A stretch of 8,282 nucleotides of DNA from Bacillota bacterium (GTDB lineage Bacteria > Bacillota > Clostridia > Oscillospirales > Oscillospiraceae). The stretch's first letter is position 1. Each line of letters begins with the position of its first letter. The stretch is taken from the NCBI GenBank assembly GCA_023393155.1, contig JAEWML010000117.1, positions 1 to 8,282 on the forward strand, in the 5' to 3' direction. The position numbers and the translations under genes were made by a program. Below the pieces are notes generated by a model that did not search any database, was not told where the DNA came from, and worked only from the letters and a program-made list of their open reading frames with translations. Positions 1 through 5,369 of the stretch are shown piece after piece.

Positions 1-1725
1 GTCCAGCAGCTTTTGGTGAAGCTTCTCATAGCCGGTAGGCTGAATCCCCGCCAAGTCCATGGTCAGCGTGCCCAGCAGGTTGGCGCTGATGGTTACGTCC
101 TCCTGCTCCGGCAGGTCGTAGTTGGCCCAGATAAAAAACGGCGTTTCGTACTGCTGAAATACCTCTGCGGCCGTGCGGTCATCCAGCTTTTTGCCGTACA
201 GATCTTCATAAAAGCTGTTGCCAAGGGGCGGCTGATGGTCGCCGAAGAAGACGATCATGGTCCGCTCGTCGGAGGCCTTGTAGTGCTCAATCAGCTCCCG
301 GAGGGCATTGTCGCTCTCCCGGAGAAGGGAGAAATACTGGGCCGCCACGGCGGAGGAGCCTTTGTTGGCTCCGTCCAGCTCCACGGTGCGCTCAAGGTTT
401 TTCCAGCCCTGAGAGTAGCCGCTGTGGTTTTGCATGGTGACGTTGAAGACAAACAGGGGGCCGTTCGTCTCGTCGGTGAGACGGTAAAGCTGCTGATAGT
501 CCGATGCGTCGCTGATGTAGTTTCTTATGTACTGGGGATCCCTCACGTCCTCCTGATACATCTGCCGGTCAAAGCCCATCCAACGATAGACGGACGTGCG
601 GTTCCAGCCGGAGGAGAGATAGGGGTGGAAGGCCACGGAACGATATCCCAGAGAAGACATCTGCGACACCATGGAGGGCATTCCATCGTAGCAATAAAGC
701 TGATAGGCCACAGTGGAGGAGGGGAGAAATGCCAGAGAGTCGCCCGTGAGATACTCAAACTCCACGTTGGCGGTGCCGCCGCCTGTGACGGGGGAAATCA
801 TCGTGCCTTTCACCGTGTTCTTTGTCAAAGAATGGAGGAAGGGCAGGGGGTCTTCCGTCAGCTCCAGATTGGGAAAGCTGGCCTGCATATCCGCAAAGGA
901 CTCGTTCATAATCACCAGCAGGTTTTCTGGCGGCGCAGCGGACACCGTTCCGCTCACGGTCCCGGCAAAGGTCCCGCCGGCAATTTTTTGGGCCTCTTCC
1001 GCAGAATAGCCATCCGGCGCGGAGACAAAGCTGTACCGCAAAGCGGTCATGAAATTCAGCATAAAGCCGTTTTGCTGGGTTTTCCACTGCTGCGCCCAGA
1101 TGCCAACGCTGGGGAGCAGCGGCGTGCAGAAAAAAGCGTATAGAAAGACGGCGGAGGCAGCCAAGGAGCCAAAAGCCGTAACCCGCCGCAGCTTTTGCCG
1201 ACCCTTGATCTGCTTGGGGATCAGGGCCAGCAGCAGCAAATATACCGCCAAAATGGCCGCTGCCAGCCAGACGGTTTTGTCTGGCCTGAAATCATAACCG
1301 GTGGCCACATTGGCGGCGGTGCCCAGCGTCATCAAATCCACAGGGAAAATAATGCGTCCCCGGAACTTCAAAACATAATGATTCGCAACCCCCAGCAAAA
1401 AGCAAAAGACCGCGCCTATGCCCGCGGCGCTCTTGAGCCGCCCCGTAAGCATCCGGCACACCCAGAAAATGAGATAGTACCAGAAGGCGGAAAAAAGAAG
1501 CTGGGTGGCATTCAGGGCGGTAAAGGGGTTGTTTTCGTTCAGATATTCCACGCACAGATACGCCACCCACGGCCCCAGCATAAAGAGAAGCCGGACGGGA
1601 GTGCGTGCGTCATGAAGCACTTTTTGAAGCCACCGGCGTGCACGGGAAATCCTTTTTTCCGGAGGGGCCGAGAGCTCCTCCGGGCCGGAAGGCTCGGTCT
1701 GGGGAATCATAGTTTCGTCGCTCAA
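1..1725 (-). CDS. LtaS-like membrane sulfatase (lipoteichoic acid synthase family), 3' end cut by window
   Basis: A single frame stays open for 575 codons and runs off the left edge, so the C-terminus is missing. LtaS-family enzymes have five membrane helices and an extracellular alkaline-phosphatase-fold domain that moves glycerol phosphate from phosphatidylglycerol onto a growing lipoteichoic-acid-type polymer. Here five hydrophobic segments lie at about residues 43-60, 75-94, 101-118, 152-169 and 183-201. The catalytic residues match S. aureus LtaS in order and spacing (numbers from memory): E275 in IMNESFAD (E255), T318 in GGGTAN (T300, nucleophile), W374/R376 in WNR (W354/R356), H434 in MQNHSG (H416) and D496-H497 in FFGDHQ (D475/H476). 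The start is TTG at 1725, chosen because AAAGGAG ends 9 nt upstream. ATG at 1708-1710, five codons in, is the alternative. It follows ribU by 68 nt and may share its transcript. The exact polymer made cannot be told, since related phosphoglycerol transferases share these motifs. Confidence 0.9.
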   Translation of the reverse strand, partial: MSDETMIPQTEPSGPEELSAPPEKRISRARRWLQKVLHDARTPVRLLFMLGPWVAYLCVEYLNENNPFTALNATQLLFSAFWYYLIFWVCRMLTGRLKSAAGIGAVFCFLLGVANHYVLKFRGRIIFPVDLMTLGTAANVATGYDFRPDKTVWLAAAILAVYLLLLALIPKQIKGRQKLRRVTAFGSLAASAVFLYAFFCTPLLPSVGIWAQQWKTQQNGFMLNFMTALRYSFVSAPDGYSAEEAQKIAGGTFAGTVSGTVSAAPPENLLVIMNESFADMQASFPNLELTEDPLPFLHSLTKNTVKGTMISPVTGGGTANVEFEYLTGDSLAFLPSSTVAYQLYCYDGMPSMVSQMSSLGYRSVAFHPYLSSGWNRTSVYRWMGFDRQMYQEDVRDPQYIRNYISDASDYQQLYRLTDETNGPLFVFNVTMQNHSGYSQGWKNLERTVELDGANKGSSAVAAQYFSLLRESDNALRELIEHYKASDERTMIVFFGDHQPPLGNSFYEDLYGKKLDDRTAAEVFQQYETPFFIWANYDLPEQEDVTISANLLGTLTMDLAGIQPTGYEKLHQKLLD

Positions 1726-1752
1726 GGGGAAACGCTCCTTTCAAAACCGGAG

Positions 1753-1780
1753 ATGGCAGGCGGAGCAAGCCGCCTGCCAT
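1753..1780 (-). terminator. Perfect 11-bp hairpin between ribU and the LtaS-like gene (weak terminator or attenuator)
   Basis: ATGGCAGGCGG (1753-1763) and CCGCCTGCCAT (1770-1780) are exact inverted repeats around a 6-nt loop. Read on the minus strand, the hairpin lies just after the ribU stop. It is followed by CTCCGG and then only four T's, so termination should be partial at best. It could reduce read-through from the riboswitch-controlled ribU transcript into the sulfatase gene or protect the ribU 3' end. Its lower edge is 27 nt from the sulfatase start. Confidence 0.5.
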
Positions 1781-1793
1781 GCCGAAAAAGCGC

Positions 1794-2417
1794 TTACCTG
1801 TGCAGAAGAGGAGACAGAGGCTTGTAAATCAAAAAGCACAATGCCACGGTCAGGACCCCCTTCAGGAAGGTAAACGGCATGTTAAAGGTGACAAGGCATT
1901 CCAAAAGCCCGTTCACAGAGGGACGGATTGCCTGATACATACCCAGAATCACATCGACGGGCATGAACTTGGCGTAGACGGGATAAGTAAAATAGTAGTT
2001 CAAAGGCACGGAGATGAGCGCCATGCACACCGCCCCGATCAGCGCGCCGACCAATGCGCCCTTGCGGCTCTTGTGCTGGCCAAAGCGATGATAGATAACC
2101 CCTGCGGTGCCCACAAAAACGGCGCCCATCATAAAGTTTGCCGCCTCGCCCACGCCTCCGGTGGAGGTTTGCAGAAGGTGAAGGGCGTTCTTGATGAAGC
2201 AGACCGCCACACCGTACCACGGGCCGAGACTAAATGCGGCCAGCAGAGCGGGAAGCTCCGACACGTCCATCTTGACAAACGCGGGGATCAAGGGGACCGA
2301 GAAGTCCAGAGTCATCAGGACAAGGGCGACGGTGCTGAGCATGGCGGTGACGGTGAGCCGGTGGGTACGGGATTTTGCATGGGTGCGGCCTGCTGTGGTG
2401 GTTTCTGGCTGGGACAT
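1794..2417 (-). CDS. ribU: ECF transporter S-component for riboflavin, RibU
   Basis: This 207-residue protein is almost wholly hydrophobic after a charged N-terminal tail (residues 1-20), with about six predicted membrane segments, the usual size for an S-component. RibU binds riboflavin and, with the shared EcfA/A'/T energising module, drives its uptake. Family signatures seen are KMDVSELP (49-56), the FSLGP turn (62-66), the KNALHLL segment (76-82) and a C-terminal NMPFTFLKG (179-187). The vitamin assignment is strengthened by the FMN riboswitch directly upstream on the same strand, the classic control for riboflavin uptake genes. ATG at 2417 is chosen because AAAGGAG ends 10 nt upstream. 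An in-frame GTG at 2426 sits 1 nt from that site and is too close. No ECF ATPase or T-component gene is in the window, so the energising module must be encoded elsewhere, as is normal for group II ECF systems. Confidence 0.93.
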   Translation of the reverse strand: MSQPETTTAGRTHAKSRTHRLTVTAMLSTVALVLMTLDFSVPLIPAFVKMDVSELPALLAAFSLGPWYGVAVCFIKNALHLLQTSTGGVGEAANFMMGAVFVGTAGVIYHRFGQHKSRKGALVGALIGAVCMALISVPLNYYFTYPVYAKFMPVDVILGMYQAIRPSVNGLLECLVTFNMPFTFLKGVLTVALCFLIYKPLSPLLHR

Positions 2418-2426
2418 AAAAAACAC

Positions 2427-2505
2427 ACTCCTTTAATTGTCTTGAAAACACCTTGAGTACTGAGTCTTCCCAAGGTGAAACAAGCAACAAAGGAGTACGC
2501 CAAGG
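2427..2505 (-). promoter_or_regulatory. ribU: Riboswitch expression platform with competing hairpin, anti-hairpin and anti-SD segments
   Basis: Three complementary sets lie between the aptamer and ribU. On the minus strand, CACCTTG (2471-2477) pairs with CAAGGTG (2449-2455), followed by GTTTTC, giving a weak terminator-like hairpin. CCTTGGCGTACT (2494-2505) can instead pair with AGTACTCAAGG (2451-2461) as 5+5 bp around a small internal loop, which would break that hairpin. ACTCCTTT (2489-2496) is an exact 8-nt complement of AAAGGAGT (2427-2434), the ribU ribosome binding site. These pairings cannot all exist together, which is the expected logic of a switch. Which state FMN favours is inferred, not shown. 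Confidence 0.6.
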
Positions 2506-2522
2506 CGCAGCTCTGCCGCTAT

Positions 2523-2664
2523 GATCTTCTTCCATCCAGACTGTGCCTCTTTTACGGAGGCTTCACTGTCGGTCCCGGAGTTGCACCGGGTCAGCGGACA
2601 TCCAATGGATGCCCGGTCGCGGACTATACCGCCGGTGGGGAATCGCACCCCGCCCTGAAGACAC
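2523..2664 (-). ncRNA. FMN riboswitch (RFN element)
   Basis: The minus strand carries the conserved RFN blocks in order: a CAGGGCGGGGTGCGATTCCC-type opening (about 2638-2657), ACCGGCGGTATAGTCCGCGA just after it, a variable hairpin ending near CCGCTGACCCGGTGCAACTC, then GACCGACAGTGA and CACAGTCTGGATGGAAGAAG (ending near 2525). P1 would be formed by GTCTTC near 2657-2662 and GAAGA near 2526-2532. FMN riboswitches turn off riboflavin synthesis or uptake when flavin is plentiful. The next gene is ribU, about 105 nt downstream, which fits. The outer ends are accurate only to a few bases. Confidence 0.95.
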
Positions 2665-2688
2665 GTATTCAGTTGCTTTCTGCCCATT

Positions 2689-2717
2689 AGTATACGACGG
2701 TGGCAAAAAAAGTGCAA
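2689..2717 (-). promoter_or_regulatory. Sigma-A-type promoter for the riboswitch-ribU transcript
   Basis: On the minus strand, TTGCAC (2712-2717), a 17-nt spacer and TATACT (2689-2694) place a start near 2682, about 20 nt before the riboswitch P1 stem. The -10 is strong, the -35 matches consensus only in TTG, and the spacing is ideal. It is divergent from the promoter at 2777-2805. Confidence 0.65.
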
Positions 2718-2776
2718 GAGGGAAATATGTCCGAAAAGAAAATTTTCGACTTTTTTTATGGGTTTTCAAATTGGAC

Positions 2777-2805
2777 TTTACAAATAAGAACGTCTGTTCT
2801 ATAAT
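2777..2805 (+). promoter_or_regulatory. Sigma-A-type promoter for the SLOG-ispE(-spoIIR) genes
   Basis: TTTACA (2777-2782), a 17-nt spacer and a perfect TATAAT (2800-2805) give a start near 2812, about 107 nt before the first gene. The spacer holds the palindrome listed separately. The leader can fold: TCCGG and CCGGA arms bracket a loop between about 2837 and 2875. It has no recognised riboswitch. Confidence 0.7.
2787..2800. promoter_or_regulatory. LexA/DinR-box-like palindrome within the promoter spacer
   Basis: AGAAC-GTCT-GTTCT is a perfect 5-4-5 inverted repeat containing GAAC-N4-GTTC, the core of the Firmicute SOS box (B. subtilis CGAACRNRYGTTYC, from memory). It departs from that consensus at the flanking C, one central base and the final base. 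It lies between -35 and -10 and touches the first base of the -10, where a bound repressor would block RNA polymerase. The repressor identity is inferred. Confidence 0.45.
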
Positions 2806-2918
2806 GGTGCAGGATAATACCTATTAAAAAATATCGTCCGGAAACTGGCACAATACGCAGCTTGCCGGAGAAAGTCCTTTTTGCAAAAGGGGACGAAAGG
2901 GAAAGGGGGGAACTGCGA

Positions 2919-3431
2919 ATGCGGGGAAGACAGTCGGCCTGCTGCTTTACGGGGCATCGACCGGGAAAGCTGCCCTGGGGCTATGAGGAGAGCGACCCTC
3001 GCTGCGCGTCCCTGAAGCGGCGGCTTCTGGATGCGGTGGAGGCCGCCTATGCGGAAGGATACGGTCACTTTCTGTGCGGCATGGCGCAGGGCTGCGATCT
3101 ATATGCCTGCGAGTGCGTGCTGGAGCTGAAGCAGCGGCACCCGGAGGTGACGGTGGAAGCGGCAATTCCCTGTCCCTCGCAGGCAAACGCCTGGTCCGAG
3201 GCGGAGCAGGCGCGGTATCGGCGGTTGCTTGCCCAGTGCGATTATGAGACGGTGGTTTCCGCCGCATACAGTCCAAGCTGCATGCAGCGCCGGGATCGGT
3301 ATATGGTGGATCACGCGTCGCTGCTGATCGCCATGTTCGACGGCAGCCCCGGGGGTACCCGCTATACCATTGAATATGCCATGCGGCGGGGACTGGACGT
3401 GGTGGATTTGCCGATTGTGGAGGAAACATGA
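2919..3431 (+). CDS. SLOG-superfamily protein, DUF1273 / YpsA type
   Basis: This 170-residue protein is full length for DUF1273. Motifs seen are CFTGHRPGKL (9-18), the glycine-rich FLCGMAQGCDLYACE (51-65), AAIPCPSQANAW (81-92) and the C-terminal RRDRYMVDHASLLIAMFDG followed by GGTRYTIEYA (124-154). SLOG domains have a Rossmann-like fold, related to DprA and LOG proteins, and bind nucleotide-like ligands. B. subtilis YpsA has been linked to cell division, but no enzymatic activity is established for this group, and none is claimed here. ATG at 2919 is chosen because it follows AAAGGGGGG and removes a poorly supported TTG-initiated extension of 19 codons. The stop overlaps the ispE start by 4 nt (ATGA), pointing to translational coupling. 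A SOS-like box sits in its promoter. No membrane segment is visible. Confidence 0.88.
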   Translation: MRGRQSACCFTGHRPGKLPWGYEESDPRCASLKRRLLDAVEAAYAEGYGHFLCGMAQGCDLYACECVLELKQRHPEVTVEAAIPCPSQANAWSEAEQARYRRLLAQCDYETVVSAAYSPSCMQRRDRYMVDHASLLIAMFDGSPGGTRYTIEYAMRRGLDVVDLPIVEET

Positions 3432-4297
3432 TGAAGGAATTAACTCTTTTTGCCCCGGCGAAGTTGAATTTAACGCTGGATATTCTCCGCCGCCGGGCGG
3501 ACGGCTATCACGATTTAAAAATGGTCATGATTTCCGTGGACTTGGGGGACACGCTGACGGTGCGCCTGCGGGAGGACGGAAAGATTCTCGTCCGCGTCCC
3601 CGGCACGGATTTGCCAGAGGGGGAGGATAATCTGGCGGGTCGGGCCGCCCGGATATTTTTTGATGAAACCGGGTCTGCGCCCGGTGCGGAAATTACCATT
3701 AAAAAGCGTATTCCCGCGCAGGCGGGCATGGCCGGGGGCAGCGCCGACGCGGCGGCGGTTTTGCGCGCCCTGCGGACGCTGCTGCGCCCCGCGCTAACGG
3801 ACCGGGAATTGGAAACCATGGGTGTGGGAATCGGCAGCGACGTGCCCTACTGCATCCGGGGCGGAACGGCTTTGGCGGAGGGGCGGGGCGAGCGGCTGAC
3901 AAACTGGCCGCCCATGCCGCCCTGCCAGATCGTGGTGTGCAAGCCGGAGTTCGGCCTGTCCACGCCGGAGCTGTTCGGACGAGTGCGGGTGGAGAAGCTG
4001 CGGACGCATCCCGACCACGAGGCCCTGCACGCCGCGTTGCTGGGAAAAGACCTTCGGACTATGGCGGAATCGATGGTCAACGTATTTGAAGAGGTTCTCA
4101 CACCGCAGGAGGCGAAGACGATTGGGGACATCAAGACCCGGCTGCTTTTCTTCGGCGCGGCAGGCGCGGTGATGACCGGCTCCGGGCCCACGGTGTTCGG
4201 CCTGTTTGACGACGGAGCGGCGGCCCGGCGGGCGTTTGACGCGCTGAAAACGATGTATCCTCAGACATTTTTAACCCGTCCCGCACCGGAGGTATGA
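3428..4297 (+). CDS. ispE: 4-diphosphocytidyl-2-C-methyl-D-erythritol kinase
   Basis: IspE phosphorylates the 2-hydroxyl of CDP-methylerythritol with ATP in the MEP route to isoprenoid precursors. The protein has 289 residues, the normal length. GHMP-kinase motifs are clear: N-terminal APAKLNLTLDI (9-19), the phosphate-binding loop IPAQAGMAGGSADAAA (95-110), GIGSDVP with D138 as the likely catalytic Asp (134-140) and C-terminal MTGSGPTVFG (249-258). The loop has QAGMAGGSADAA rather than the more common GAGLGGGSSDAA, a mild variation that keeps the glycines. Two ATGs in tandem compete as starts: 3428 overlaps the upstream stop, while 3431 has the better spacing (7 nt) from GGAGG at 3419-3423. 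It shares a transcript with the SLOG gene and probably with spoIIR. Confidence 0.96.
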   Translation: MMKELTLFAPAKLNLTLDILRRRADGYHDLKMVMISVDLGDTLTVRLREDGKILVRVPGTDLPEGEDNLAGRAARIFFDETGSAPGAEITIKKRIPAQAGMAGGSADAAAVLRALRTLLRPALTDRELETMGVGIGSDVPYCIRGGTALAEGRGERLTNWPPMPPCQIVVCKPEFGLSTPELFGRVRVEKLRTHPDHEALHAALLGKDLRTMAESMVNVFEEVLTPQEAKTIGDIKTRLLFFGAAGAVMTGSGPTVFGLFDDGAAARRAFDALKTMYPQTFLTRPAPEV

Positions 4298-4328
4298 AAT
4301 TCCGCGTTTCTGTCCAAACTTTTACAAA

Positions 4329-4367
4329 CGGGCCGATTGCCCGGTACATCACCCGCCCTGCGGCGGG
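4329..4367 (+). other. Two short GC hairpins in the ispE-spoIIR gap
   Basis: CGGGC/GCCCG (4329-4333 and 4339-4343, loop 5) is followed by CCCGCC/GGCGGG (4352-4357 and 4362-4367, loop 4). Neither has a T-tract, so they are not intrinsic terminators. The second ends about 7 nt before the AAAGGA ribosome binding site of spoIIR and may affect its translation or mark an RNA-processing point. I could not identify a convincing sigma-F promoter in this 91-nt gap. Confidence 0.35.
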
Positions 4368-4388
4368 AAGGTAAAGGACGGAAACGGT

Positions 4389-5027
4389 ATGGAGAAGACG
4401 AAGGAGCGGCGCGCCCGCCGGACGGGCCGCGTTTTGGAAATTGCGCTGGGGATCGGCCTTGCGGCGGCGCTGGTGTGGGGGATATCCTCTCTCCACCGCC
4501 AGCAGGAGCTGGCGGACCGGGTGGTGCGGCTGCACATTCTTGCAAACTCTGATTCGGAGGAGGATCAGGCTTTGAAGCTGCGGGTCCGGGACCGGCTGTT
4601 GGAAAGAGCCACGGAGATTCTGGAGGCGTCGGAGGACCGGGCGTCGGCGGAGAAGGCCCTGCGGACCGCTCTTCCGGAGCTTCAGAATCTGGCGGCGGAG
4701 GAGATCGCCACGGAGGGGTATACCTATTCCGTGACGGCGGAGCTGGAGGAAACCACCTTTCCTACCCGCGAGTACGAGGACTTCACCCTTCCGGCAGGTG
4801 ATTACCTGGCCCTGCGGGTGCTGATTGGCGAGGGAGCGGGGCGCAATTGGTGGTGCGTGGTGTTTCCGCCCCTTTGCACGGCCTCCACCACCAGTCTGGC
4901 CCAGACCGCCATGTCCGCGGGACTGAGTGACGACGACGTGAAGCTCATCACCGAGGACGGGGGCGGCTATGCAATTAAATTCAAGTCCATCGAACTTTGG
5001 GAGGCGCTGAAGGAAAAGCTTTCCTGA
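4389..5027 (+). CDS. spoIIR: Stage II sporulation protein R (SpoIIR)
   Basis: SpoIIR is made in the forespore, crosses the septal membrane and triggers the SpoIIGA protease to process pro-sigma-E in the mother cell. The 212-residue protein has a basic N-terminus and a hydrophobic signal/anchor helix at about residues 15-34. Family blocks follow: VVRLHILANSDSEEDQ (45-60), LKLRVRD (62-68), FPTREYEDFTLPAGDY (124-139), ALRVLIGEGAGRNWWCVVFP (141-160) and PLC (161-163). Length and order match the family (about 220 residues). ATG at 4389 follows AAAGGA by 10 nt. It lies 91 nt after ispE and ahead of a strong terminator at 5183. In B. subtilis the gene is sigma-F dependent. A sigma-F promoter is expected here but not clearly seen, so expression may come partly from the SLOG-ispE promoter. 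Confidence 0.95.
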   Translation: MEKTKERRARRTGRVLEIALGIGLAAALVWGISSLHRQQELADRVVRLHILANSDSEEDQALKLRVRDRLLERATEILEASEDRASAEKALRTALPELQNLAAEEIATEGYTYSVTAELEETTFPTREYEDFTLPAGDYLALRVLIGEGAGRNWWCVVFPPLCTASTTSLAQTAMSAGLSDDDVKLITEDGGGYAIKFKSIELWEALKEKLS

Positions 5028-5369
5028 CGCGGAATTTTAAAACAGTGTGCCTTTAGAACCGCAGGCCTGCGAGGGTTCAGGGGTGCTTCGCCTTTCGGAC
5101 TGCTGAATGAAACTGTAATTTATCAGGCCATAGTTTGTTTACAGCTTTAAGATCTGAAAACTTTAATAAGCAAAGAGATACAAAAGGCTCCGCCGGAACG
5201 CTGTTCCGGCGGAGCCTTTACTGATATATACAAATGTGCGCAGCTGCGCATAACGGATGCATCCGGCGCGAAACGAAGCTGTGCCAAGGCTCTGCTGGAA
5301 AAGAGCCCTCCGCCTGCCGTGAATGATACAAATGAACAGTGGGGAAGAAGTGCGCGACAACGGCGGGGC
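5028..5369. other. Convergent intergenic region without a gene
   Basis: This 342-bp stretch separates the converging spoIIR and chemoreceptor genes. It holds one perfect 17-bp terminator and three perfect palindromes: CGCAGGCCTGCG (5060-5071), TGCGCAGCTGCGCA (5237-5250) and CGGATGCATCCG (5254-5265). A promoter-like TTTACA-N18-TTTAAT (5138-5167) also points at the terminator. The only open frames cross the terminator, have no ribosome binding site and resemble no protein I know. Confidence 0.6.
5183..5219. terminator. Bidirectional intrinsic terminator, perfect 17-bp stem
   Basis: The arms at 5183-5199 (AAAGGCTCCGCCGGAAC) and 5203-5219 are exact complements around the 3-nt loop GCT. The right arm ends CCTTTA. 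On the minus strand the exit is CCTTTTGTA, which is slightly more T-rich. The structure can serve both spoIIR (156 nt upstream on plus) and the chemoreceptor gene (its stop is 150 nt away on minus). Confidence 0.85.

Noticed and set aside
13..1827. Long plus-strand open frames opposite the LtaS-like gene (13-1143 and 1195-1827)
   Set aside because: They mirror a high-GC minus-strand gene that has all LtaS catalytic motifs. Their translations are low-complexity, with no family likeness and no ribosome binding site.
1779..2456. Plus-strand 225-residue open frame opposite ribU
   Set aside because: Its His/Gln/Gly-rich translation has no recognisable fold, while the minus strand encodes a clear RibU.
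2732..2757. CGAAAA/TTTTCG hairpin followed by a run of seven T's on the plus strand
   Set aside because: It looks like a terminator, but the stem is six mostly A-T pairs and no plus-strand gene precedes it. The A/T run is better read as promoter-proximal AT-rich DNA between divergent promoters.
4298..4388. A sigma-F promoter for spoIIR
   Set aside because: Searched because B. subtilis spoIIR uses sigma-F. The nearest match (TTTTACA and GGTACATCA) breaks both the -10 consensus and the spacing.
5163..5360. 65-residue minus-strand open frame in the convergent gap
   Set aside because: It reads straight through the perfect 17-bp terminator, has no ribosome binding site and shows no protein-like pattern.
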